From Combretum micranthum (Eukaryota > Streptophyta > Magnoliopsida > Myrtales > Combretaceae), in the NCBI GenBank assembly GCA_024138025.1, contig JAMXBD010001090.1, forward strand, positions 1 through 64,000: DNA of 64,000 nt. Direction: 5' to 3'. Positions within the stretch are counted from its first letter, which is position 1. The number at the start of each line of letters is the position of its first letter. The notes under the pieces were generated by a model. The model was given only the letters and a program-made list of their open reading frames with translations, made no database searches and was not told the DNA's origin. Both the position numbers and the translations under genes were made by a program. Positions 51,372-61,911 of the stretch are shown here, piece by piece.

Positions 51372-51979
51372 TGATAGAAATCAGATTGCTTCAAGGTAGG
51401 GAAAAGGAAAGTTATCAAGAACAAGTTCCAATATGATGATAGGGGATCAACGTTGACAACTGGGAGTGCAACGCCGCCAATGTTACTGAAATTGATTGCC
51501 AGCGTTCATTGTTACTGATATTAATTGCCAACGTTCGTTACAATTTGACTAGCATGACTTTTAAGCTTCTATGTTATTTCCTTATATGTATTATGTTTTT
51601 CCTAGAGAGAGAATTGGTTTTTTTTTTTTAATATACTATGTTTTGAAACACTCTTGAGTAAGTTGTAAAACCCTTTTGTGGTTTAGATTATTGAGAAATC
51701 TAATTTTCCTTTAATCGTTTGTTCTTATCAAATCTTGAGTTATATAGATTTATGGTGAAGTTTTTGAATCTCGTGATTCATTGACACCGTGAGTGCTTTG
51801 TAGATCATTGTGCTATCGATCTATAATCCAATAACAAATTAGTTTGTTTTTGTTGTTCGTGGAACCTATTGAGCAACGATTTCATCCATATCCTTCTTTA
51901 ATTTGCAATTTCACATCATTCTAAAACCCTAAAAGACAAAGATTGGATTTTTATTTAAGATCTTGAGGAGTCCGCATCA
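51372..51979 (+). repeat. Left LTR of the gag-only element
   Basis: TGATAGAAATCAG ... GTCCGCATCA. Near its start it contains two copies of a motif with GATATTAATTGCCA. Confidence 0.85.
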
Positions 51980-51982
51980 GTT

Positions 51983-51996
51983 TAGTATCAGAGTAA
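51983..51996 (+). other. Primer-binding site of the gag-only element
   Basis: TAGTATCAGAGT differs by two bases or fewer from the TGGTATCAGAGC complement of the initiator Met-tRNA 3' end, and lies three bases after the LTR. Confidence 0.7.
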
Positions 51997-52131
51997 AGTC
52001 GTGCAGATATTATTATTCGATGCAAATTTCATAGAGGTTGGTATATAAAAAAAAATTCTTTTTGAATTCTTCTATTTTCTTTTGGAAATTTTGTTGTTGG
52101 GTTGCTGGTATAGTGTTCTTGATTGGTGGAG

Positions 52132-53500
52132 ATGTCGTCGGGAGGCGGTAATAGTGCGAATGAAAACAATCCTAAGGCTAGAAGAAGAAATAATAATAAT
52201 GGAGATGGGGATGTTGTGACAAGGCAAGAATTCACTCAATTGCAAACTAGAGTGAATTGGATGCAAGAGAATGTTAGGAGAATTTTAGAGAGATTAGAGG
52301 TGGGAGAAAGAAGAATTCAGAGTGGATCAAGCTATTGGAGACGATCTAGTGAAGAATCCAATGGAAATAGTGGAAGAGTTAGGAGGCGTGATGGTAAGGA
52401 TGATAGGCAATAAGGGATTGAAAATATAAAATTTAAGATTCTACCATTTATAGGAAGTAGTAAGCTGAAGGAATTTTTAGATTGGGTGCCGAGGGTTGAG
52501 AAAGTGTTTGAATGCTATGAATGGAATGAGCGCACCAAGTTAAAAATGGCATCACTAGCCTTCTTTGATTATGCTAGTCTTTGGTGGGATAAATTACACT
52601 GAGAAGAAGGGCAAATGAAAGAAAAAGTGTGTTCTTGGGCACTAATGAAGAGATTGATGAAGAGAAGATTTGTACCTGATTACTACAAACAAGAATTGTT
52701 GATGGATTTACAATCTCTAAGGCAAGGAAGGAGAAGTGTTGAAGAGTATGTGCAGGAATTTGAAACCCTGATGGCTAAATGTGATATTCAGGAATCAGTC
52801 TTTGAATCTATTGTTAGGTTTATTAATGGGCTAAAGATGGAGATAGCCAATATTGTTGAGCTTTAGCAGTATCAATCCTGGGGGGATGTAATTAAATTGG
52901 CAAGCAGGGTAGAAAGACAATAGCGCAGAAGGTTTCAAAGACCCCATTATCATAACAAATTGAGGAGGGAGGTCCAGAAAGAGGAAGGAAAAGACAAGAT
53001 GAAGGGCAAAGCAGTTGAAGAGAAAGCCCTATAACAAAAAAAGAGTAGAGACATTAAGTGTTTTAAATGTTTAGAGCATGGACACATTGCTTTTCAATGT
53101 CCTAAAAGAAAGTGATGGTCTTGAAAGATGATAAACTTGAGAGCGAGGAAGAGAAGCGGAAGAGTGGTGAGGAGAAAGCTAATCCTGATCAGAGAACTAA
53201 TTGTTTTATATTCAAAGTTTAGTGAAAGGGAAAACTTGTTTGGCTGTGATAGACACAGGCAGTGTGCCAATCTTGTTTCTGCTAAAATTGTTTCAAAGTT
53301 GGGATTACAATTGGAGCAACATCCAAAGTCCTAAGCTTTACATTGGTTAAATCATTAAGGAGGATTCATGTATACAAACAGGTTTGTGTTCCTATCTCCA
53401 TTGGTGATTATTCTGATGATCTTTTATTTGATGTAGTACCCATGGATGCTAGACATCTAGTTCTTGAAAGACCATGGCAATATGATCTTCGAGTTTTATT
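52132..53500 (+). pseudogene. Gag-protease reading frame of the short LTR element, with stops
   Basis: The frame starts at an ATG at 52132. It has a coiled-coil-like segment (TQLQTRVNWMQENVRRILER), the retrotransposon gag domain around 52440-52870 (FIGSSKLKEFLDWVPRVEKV; LMDLQSLRQGRRSVEEYVQE), and a CX2CX4HX4C knuckle at about 53058-53100 (CFKCLEHGHIAFQC). The protease remnant has VIDTGS near 53243, and later DARHLVLERPW. In-frame stops occur near 52411, 52600, 52864, 52921 and 53033, and one base is missing just after the DTGS codons. It is dead in this copy, although the gag domain is still readable. Confidence 0.8.
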
Positions 53501-53733
53501 ATGAATGGGTACAAGAATGAATATACCATTTAGTACCAGGGCAAGAGATTCAAGCTGAACCCTATGAGTTTTGAAGAATTGCAGCAAGTCAAGTTATTAC
53601 ATATCAAGAAGACCAAGTGCTTGAAGAGTTTATTTGCTTGGACAAGCACGATGATCAATTCTAACCCTAATTCTAATGTGTCGAAATTAAAGACTCAAGA
53701 TTCGAGGACAAATCTTCTTCAACCAGGGGGTAA

Positions 53734-54377
53734 TAATAGAAATCAGATTGCTTTAAGGTGGGGAAAAGGAAAGCTATCAAGAACAAGTTCTAATGTGGTG
53801 ACAGGGGATCAACGCCGACAACTGAGAGTGCAACACCGCCGGTGTTACTGATATTAATTGCCAGCATTCATATACCAATATTAATTATCATCGTTAGTTG
53901 TTACTGATATTAATTATCATTGTTCGTTGTTGCTGATATTAATTGCCAGCGTTCTTTACAATTTGACCAACGTGACTTTTAAGCTTCTATGTTTTCCTCA
54001 TATGTATTATGTTTTTTCTAGAGAGAGAATTAGTTTTTTTTTTTTAATATTTATGTTTTGAAACACTCTTGAGCGAGTTGTAAAACCCTTTTGTGGTTTA
54101 GATTATTGAGAAATCTATTTTCCTTTAATCGTTGTTTTTATCAAATCTTGAGTATATAGATTTATAGCGAAGTTTTTGAATCTCATGATCATTGACATTT
54201 GAGTGCTTTGTAAATCGTGGTCTATCGATCTATAACCAATCACAAACTAGTTTGTTTTTGTTATTCATGGAACCTATCGAGCGACGATTTCATCCATATC
54301 CTTCTTTAATTTGCAATTTCACTTTGCTCAAAAACCCTAAAGACGTTTATTTGAGATTTATTGAGGAGTCCGCATCA
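53734..54377 (+). repeat. Right LTR of the gag-only element
   Basis: The start is TAATAGAAATCAG (first G changed) and the end is GTCCGCATCA. It is longer than the left LTR because the GATATTAATT motif is present three to four times here. The other differences are small. Confidence 0.85.
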
Positions 54378-55089
54378 CTGGCTGACTTAAATGAATGATA
54401 TTGATAACTCCTTATTGGTTCATTCAAGCATGACCATGCATTTCTCAATCTTACTCATCAAGAGGCCCAAAAGGTATCTCTTTCAAATTAACGAGAGAAA
54501 CAAATTCCTTCATAAATACTCACATTCCTCCACATAACTTATTCCATGTCTAAGTATAGTCTTATAATCACTCAATTGAAGATGATGAAGAGCTTAATTA
54601 AAATATAGAACTTGCTATGTAGGAATCCATGGTGCCATCAGGTCCACAAACTAAAACAATACTGTAATGAGAAATACTTATTATATTGATCTATATAATA
54701 CTCTCATATTTGGTTGTTCTAATATAATGTACTCTTAATATATCTATGTGCTAAATCGATATCTCATACCCATAATCAGTAAAATATGATCATCATCCAG
54801 CCATCATACTAGTCTTAATTCATTATTATTCCATATAGTGAACGATTAGGGACAATTTAGAATAACGTTATTTCTCGCCTTATGGTTTTACTATTAAAGT
54901 CACATACTTTAATCACATAAGGAATAACTAATTTATTCATGGAATCATTTCATTAAACTAAAAAGGCCAATAATAACTTTGATAAAGAAAATGACTTATA
55001 TTATAAAGATAATAAATATTTAAATCACATAGAATCTATATGGCCTATGGCACATCATAAGCAAGATGGACAATCCAAATGGACTATAT

Positions 55090-55845
55090 AGATGCTAGAA
55101 CATATGCCAAGGGCATGTGGGATGGAATTCAAAGGAATCTAGAATACATACTCACCTTTAGTTAGATTTTCCTGTAATAATATCTTTCATTAAACTATTT
55201 AGATGCCTCCATATGAATAATTATATGGAAGGCGATGCAGATTTCCCTAATTTTGGGATGATATCGAGAAGCTTTCCTTAGGCCTAGACTTGATATAAGA
55301 TCCAACTTAGAAAGTACGAGTAATCAAGTAGAAAATGAAAGTAGCTTAAGACAGACAAAAAAGCTAGGCTAATTTGAAGCAAATGGCTCTGAAGTTTGTA
55401 TCATGTGTATTTAAAGATAAAGCCTATAAAGAGTATATATAGAATACGAGTAAAAGGCAAATAGAGCCTAAGAGATATTGGAAAGAGTTGGCATATTAAC
55501 CTATCAATTAGCTTTATTACTTACCTTGTTTGATAAACATATTGTGTTTCGTGTTTCGATGTTGAGGAAGTATATCTTCAATTATGATAGAATAATTAAG
55601 CTGGAGCCAGCAAGTTGAAGGAGAACTTGATTTATGAAGAGCATCCTACTCAAATATTGGATTGCAAGGGTCAGAAGTTGAGAAATAAAGAAATTAAATA
55701 TTTAGAGGTTCTCTAGAAGAATCTTGCTCATGAAGAAGCCACCTTATAAGCTACGGATGAAGTGAGACACAAAACCTTCATTTATTCAAGGATGCAAGTA
55801 CACTCTTACATTTTGCAAGAAAAACTTTTCTTAAAGAGAGTAGAA
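55090..55845 (+). pseudogene. Ty3/gypsy integrase C-terminus with chromodomain, right half
   Basis: The pol match resumes with PRACGMEFKG, then SPLVRFSCNN, MPPYE-LYGRRCRFP and WDDIEKLSLGLDL, next an HIVFRVSMLRKYI-like stretch near 55540, and a chromodomain-type tail (ENLIYEEHPTQILDCKGQKL) near 55625-55690. It has many stops. It continues the integrase left at 45372 and gives the minimum size of the nested insertion. A purine-rich tract (AAAGAGAGTAGAA, 55833-55845) ends it. Confidence 0.8.
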
Positions 55846-57415
55846 TGTAAACACTCGAAAAATTTTGATCATTAGCTCAATGAGTTTACTTGATCATAGA
55901 TCTAATTGAGCAACCTAACTCTAATTGGTAGAACCAAAACCTTTGCTAATTAAGTCCAAACCATAGATGGGAAGGGAAGCCCTAAACCTTGAAGACCATT
56001 GAAAACCCTAAAGAATATTTATGGAATCTAACAAAAATAATTATGGATACTTCAACCCTTGAAAAATAATCTTAATAGTCCTATCACTTTAAAGAACTAT
56101 CATTAAGCTAATTAAATCCTTTTCAAATCCTAAATTTGAAATTTGAGCTTGATAAAATGAATGAAAATTTGAACTTGAAGCATGCTTAAAGAATGGTAAT
56201 AGTATTTATACAAAAAATAACAAATTATAAGGATAACTCGTACAAACCTCTAATTGCATAAAATAAAAATTTGTTGTGTAAGAACAATACTTAAGAGACG
56301 ATTCCACACCAATAAAACTTATTCATTTAAAGCTTAATTTCCTCATTAAAACCAAAAAAAGGTAAATCCAACTACAAGGTAACCAAATCAATTCAGCTTA
56401 AACCAAAACCTTAAATCTTATCTCAAAGAATTCATAAACAAACATGTTCTCATTAAACCCATAGTTAAAAATTAGAATAACTGCTCAAAGAAGTAGCTTC
56501 TTTAAGAAGATGCTCCATAGGAAGCAACCATTCCAAGTAGTAGCTTCTAAAGAAGTAATTTCTTCAGAAGCTAACTTCATATTCTTCATCAACTAGTATT
56601 CTCTTTTGGAAGTTATTGTATTTTATAAATAGGAAAACATTCATCCCATTCATTTATCCATCTTTTCTCTTCATATTCATCTTTCACCTCCTCCTCCTAT
56701 CTCTCACAATTTCTATCCAACACCTTGATGTTTCAAGAATAATGAAGATGGTATGAGAAGGAAGTCATAAAGATACAAAGATTTCATCAATAAGGATTAA
56801 GGGTGCATTTCTTCTATCTTGAGGTGAGTTATCCTTATCTCTAAGTATTAATTTAAAGTAGCTAAGTTATAATTGAATTGAAGAATTTAAATAGTAATAA
56901 AGACGATAGATATGACTATGAAGAGAAAGGGAAATTTTATGGTCCTGTCATTAATTTTGATGGGACCGGTCCTGTCATTAATTTTGATGAGACCGATCCT
57001 GTCACTATCCAATGACTCACACTATATCCAACCGTGATTGAACCATTAAAATAGTTAATATTCTGACTACTATATTTATTTTAACGGTTAGATGGTTGAC
57101 TGAATGGTCCCTTCGACTGGACAGTAGAAGCTCCTAGAGAGAGAAAATAGAGAATGCTAATACACTTGATTAATTTAAGGAAAATACCAAATTGGATAGA
57201 TATTACTTGATCTCGAATAAAATTTTCCTACTAAAAAACTGTGAAAATATCTTAGCCATTTTGGCAATAATAAGTTGATATGTTGTAATAGATGATTAAA
57301 CAACTATGAACGGTGGAAACTTAGAAATTTATGATTTCAATTGCGTGGGAATTTTGGAAAGTATGAAAACAATCAACATTATTACGTAATTGATGAATAT
57401 ATAGTGTATTTATGT
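55846..57415 (+). mobile_element. 3' LTR of the split gypsy element (incomplete)
   Basis: It starts TGTAAACACTCGAAAAATTTTG directly after the polypurine tract and has a TATA box TATAAATA at 56624-56631. A consensus donor GTGAGTTATC lies at 56824. It contains repeat R1 copy 2 (56929-57138). The end is not seen; copy C is inserted at 57416. The style and chromodomain suggest the Tekay/Del lineage. Confidence 0.6.
56929..57138 (+). repeat. Dispersed repeat R1, copy 2
   Basis: It matches 23430-23620 but has an extra internal duplication of about 28 bp (CCTGTCATTAATTTTGATG appears twice). It contains the palindrome GGACCGGTCC. Confidence 0.6.
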
Positions 57416-60400
57416 TGTCACACCCCAACGGTTACCCTAAATGTGATAGCCCACCGCATACAATATTAAAACTTGAGAATAGCTACCTTAGTCACTCGAA
57501 AGCCTCATATTGGTACAAGGCATAAGCTCACACCAAAAAAGACCTGTGGAGTTATGCATTTTAAGATAATGGTAGCGAAACATAAAAAAAAATAGTAATA
57601 TGATTCATCAAAATATAAAGTTCTACAACTTCAATGGGGCATTCCCTTGATAATCTCCATAACAACATAGTCTTAATATGAAATTAACTAAAACTAGGAG
57701 ATTTAAAAGGAAATCTAATCTAAGTCTTCAAATAGAATTCCTCCAAAAGCTTCCTAAAACATAAGTTATACCCAGACGAACAATGTGGTCTCGGGTACAA
57801 AACAACGATCCTGAAACATCAAAAGTCTATTGGGGAGTAAGCATAACTAGCTTAGTGAGAAATTCATTACACAAAAGTACTCATAACAAAGCAATCAAAC
57901 AAGTCCATTTAAACAAGCATGTAAAATGCAACGGCCATATGATCAAACAATATATAAGACTATCTGGTTTCGTATGTAGGATAGATTACCACTTCATCGG
58001 TGGTTAGGGAATAATTTGAACTGGGCCATAATCGAGCTCTTTGAAATTTTGCACACGTCTTGGGGTTCACAATGAATCGTACTACTAGTCCTCGGCTTTT
58101 CTTACCTAAATCGATCGATCTGGCTCGGCTACACTTTGAGGTCGTATTCTCCGAACATCTTAATTCCTCAAGATGTAGCTAGGTAGCTTATCTTTCCGGT
58201 CCCACGCCGAGGAGTAGTAGAAAAAATGCGAAAATGATATTCTAAGTTATATGCATGAGCAACTTAGTTTAAGGGAATTTCCAATCTGACATTAATTCAT
58301 TTAAGGCGATCAATCAATAATTGCATACATAGCAATATACATAGAGGTAATTATAACAATCAATAAATCGGGCTTCGATATACTTATTGTTCATTTGTCA
58401 CACATAAGGAATCACATACATAGCCCCCATAATAACCCGTATGCATGTCATTTTTTTATCTTTTTCTAACATCTAGTGCTCTATTTTACAAGCACATGCG
58501 CTAATAGACAAAACGTAAGGAAAAACTCACTCGTTCAGAGCAATCTTCTATCAATTGAAGTAATCCTCGGGAAAGAGAATATCTTGATCCTCATCACCTA
58601 AATAAAAGAAATACCCAAATGAGTATTTCACCCAAGATCTACTTAATTTTTAACTCTATCTTATTAGGTTCGTCAAAATTCGCACGAATAGAAATTCCAA
58701 CTTAAAATAGCCATAATTTGTTCATTTTAAGTTGGAATTTCGCATATTAATACCATTTTCTACCTAATCGAAAAGATCTATCTATTTCTAAAATTATTTT
58801 TATCATAAAAAGCCATTGGGTCTTAGAAAGGTGAGGTACAAAATTGTTACGAAAATCCCAGCTTTCAAAACATAACTTTTCTAACTTTTCTTCGTACAAA
58901 AATTCTGTACAAAAATATAGATATTTGTATGGTTGAAAAATCCTTGAATATATATATATATAGACTCATATTATATGCATGAATTTAATGATGTTGTTTC
59001 AATAATGATTTTTGTAAAACAATGTGCCTTAAAAGTAAAAAATGCTAAGACTTGAAAAAAAATCACTTTAGTTTATTAGAAAAATTCTTTGAGTTATTAT
59101 AAGTGAGTGTTTCCTTTTTTTAACTTCATTTATTAACCTTTGAGAATAATTTAATTTTCTAAAATAATTCTTTTGTCTTTTTAAGGTTCCTATTCATTCT
59201 AGTAGTTGAAAAATGTAGTTTTTCTAAGTATTTCTTAGTAGGACTAAAATTTCTTGAAGTAGTCATGTTCATGTGTTTCTAAAGTTTTCCTTAAGTTAGC
59301 TTCACTTTAAATAAATGATAATAATGATTTTCTAAGTTATTTATTAATTTTATTACCTAATAAGACTTATCTCTAAAAGATTATTCTTTGATGGTTTTGT
59401 AAAACTCGTCTAGACTATAGTTATTTAGAGTGTTGATGGAAAACTTCAATAAATGAGTTTAAGAAAAGTCTTTGTTAAACAATGATTTAGCAATATTAAG
59501 TTTTAAAGAAACTTTTTTATTTCATTGGTTTAAAAAGAGTGTATGTGATAACTTTACTTTATGTATTTCTTGATAAAATCCCATATCGTATTATTACTAA
59601 AGACTTGTGATGAACTTATCTAAATTTCGAAAAAGATTGTTATGATAAAACTTTAAGTTTTTATGGAAAAGTTATTTCTTAGGTGTCTAAAATTTATTTT
59701 TAAGGAGAGTTCTTATTTTCCTTTATTTAAGAAAACTCCTTTCGTTTTTGTTGAGACAATATCAACATGTTCATGCATGATTATGAATACACAGATATGA
59801 GAAATATGACAATATCACATAATAAGATAATATATATATAAGAATAAATAAGAGCATAATATTAAGGTTAAGTATTAGGAACCTTATCTTCATCAACGTA
59901 TCTCGGTCAAGTATTGGGAGCCTTAGCTTCGTCAAGGCTTCCCGGGACTAAGAATATAATAGTTTCAAAAGAAAGAAAAAGAAAAAGAAAAAGAAAAAGA
60001 AAGAGGGAAAAATCATAAAATAAAAGCAATAATAATAAGATATTAGGTTAGTGATCACTTAGGCTCTAATAAATATATATACATAAATATACATAATAAT
60101 ATATAGAAGTTAGATTGGAGCAAATAAAATAACAATAATAACAATAATAACATAATGGAAAATTTAGACATGAATAAAAACAAAACATGAATATATTGTT
60201 GCTTTTTTAACTCTCATGAGTCTAAGAAACATACATTAAGCTCATGTTAAGTTATATGAACATAATAAGTAGATAGAAGAAGTTTTACCTAAGGTTATAA
60301 ATTTGTTGAAGAAGGAAAGAAGTGTTTGCAGTAATATGTAGGTAGTGATTTTTGTGGAAAGAAGAGGAAATTTGGAAAAGAATTTGAGAGAGAGAATTTG

Positions 60401-61178
60401 TGAAGTGATTTTGGGAGAGTTTTAGTAGGAAAATGAGTTGTGTAAAAGAATGAAGGAGGAAATGAGTATTTGTAGAGTTTTGGAGTGAAAATAAGTGTGA
60501 TTAAAATTAAATAAAATTGAAATAAAAATTGGATGGAAGAGGCATGGGGGGCCGTTGGTTTTGCTTTTAGGAAGGGAGAAAATTGATTAATTTTGTTGTT
60601 TCGTAATAAAAAGAAGTAATGTGTAAGGTGTGATGTGAATAAAGTTGTATGGAGAATGTAAATTGTAAGATATAGGTATGGTAGTGTGTAAGAGTAGATT
60701 GTAAGAAAAAATAGAGATAGTAAAATAGTAATGAATAGTAAAAATAGTACTATGAATAGTAGACTAAACAATTAAAATATTAGTAGTAAAGAAAATATGT
60801 GTAAATGGTCATATCTGATATTTTTAGTTACAGAAAAATTCTAAAACTGATATTTTTGAAAACCTTATATTTTTACGAGTCTAATGGTATTGTCAGAATA
60901 TTTTCACTATCCGATGTACTAGGGCACGGTTTTCTAAAACTGATCCTGTTCGGATCTAAATACACTGAAAATTAACGAATCTGATATTTTTAAGCTTTCT
61001 TATATTATTACAAACTATTATCCACAATTATCTTAATTTGCTTATTTAGGAGTTAAGAACATGGGATTGCCGGACCTAGATTCACTTGTCTTAACATAGA
61101 GCTAGATTGACTTTAAGGTTTTGGTTTAACTTCCGATTCTACGATTTACTATATTACCGAAAAATCTAGGGGCTTACA
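57416..61178 (-). mobile_element. Solo LTR, family 1 copy C (3.76 kb)
   Basis: On the plus strand it runs from TGTCACACCCC to AGGGGCTTACA, flanked by TATGT (57411-57415) and TATAT (61179-61183), one mismatch. It is closest to copy A, sharing long stretches such as the region at 58020-58200. A first donor GTAAAACTTC follows an exon ending at 60289; the internal exon is 58531-58597; the last acceptor GATGTTTCAG ends at 57811. The TATA box has one change. It contains no retroviral-type domain. Confidence 0.85.
58531..58597 (-). other. Putative internal leader exon in LTR copy C
   Basis: This 67-bp stretch on the minus strand has the acceptor TTTTATTTAG before it and the donor GTGAGTTTTT after it. 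The next intron would be 57811-58530 (720 bp). Confidence 0.45.
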
Positions 61179-61911
61179 TATATAATTGGTCAAATTTTTT
61201 GATTGAAGAATTTGATGGTAATAGATTTAACCATAAAGAAGAAACCACCAATTGATAATTGAATTAGCCTAGCCTTAAATCAAAGTAGTCATTGATTGGA
61301 AATCTCTTCATATAATTTTTATTATCAGTTGATGTCAAATCAATATAGCCAATAAGTTGTTGAATAAAAAAATGAGGAGTAATGCTAGATTGTGTAAATC
61401 TCTAGAGGACTTGGATGATATCTCAAAGAGTAGGAAAGAGCGTAAACTAATTAAACTACAAACCTTCATTAGTAAGGCCAAATTTTTATGGAATAAATAA
61501 TACCTAGATGATAAATAATAAAAAAATAACAATAAATTTATGGAATGAATTAAATTAACAATAATTGAACAAATCAAAATTGACCAAACTTAATAACCCC
61601 ACCAAGGATTTGATTCTGTAACAAATGTAAATGTATAATTTGGATTTCAAAATATCGATAAAGGCTTGAGAAATATGAAATCAAATTCAATTTCCTTTTT
61701 TTTTTCCTCAAGCACTCTCCATGTACACAAGTTTACATGAAGTTTATAGCTTTCCTTACAACATGGAAGAAGTACAAGCTTGGCCCTTGCATAGGAACTA
61801 AGACTTCCTTACTAAGTTTTCTCTATCCCCTCCTTGTCCCCAATTAACCATACAACCCACACAAATAGACTCTCTACCCCCTCTCTTTCATTCATTTGTC
61901 TTCTCTCTCTC
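61179..61911. other. Spacer between LTR copies C and D
   Basis: AT-rich, non-coding, with a CT-rich end at 61870-61911. It has no primer-binding site or polypurine tract, so it does not look like the inside of an element. Confidence 0.5.

Larger units (their letters stand above)
51372..54377 (+). mobile_element. Short LTR retrotransposon with gag and protease only (non-autonomous)
   Basis: Two LTRs of about 610-640 bp (51372-51979 and 53734-54377) flank 1754 bp of internal sequence. The target duplication is CTAGC/CTGGC (51367-51371 and 54378-54382, one mismatch). The primer-binding site TAGTATCAGAGT just after the first LTR fits initiator Met-tRNA, and a G-rich polypurine tract (CCAGGGGG) precedes the second LTR. 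The internal part encodes gag, a zinc knuckle and the start of an aspartic protease, but no reverse transcriptase, RNase H or integrase. The layout resembles elements described as TR-GAG. It is inserted in LTR X. Confidence 0.85.
45373..55089 (-). mobile_element. Copia-like LTR (X) inserted in the gypsy pol, itself split by later insertions
   Basis: The X sequence is 45373 to about 46068, 51282-51366 and 54383-55089, about 1.5 kb in all once the inner elements are removed. The joints read smoothly. The outer ends are unclear: GATGG at the left and GATGC at the right might be a 5-bp duplication, but the ends are not clean TG...CA. The Copia label rests on general style only, since no protein domain is present. 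Confidence 0.4.

Noticed and set aside
60295..60771. 158-residue open frame on the minus strand
   Set aside because: Low-complexity Leu/Phe/Ser-rich translation of the pyrimidine-rich promoter-leader part of LTR copy C, with no family resemblance.
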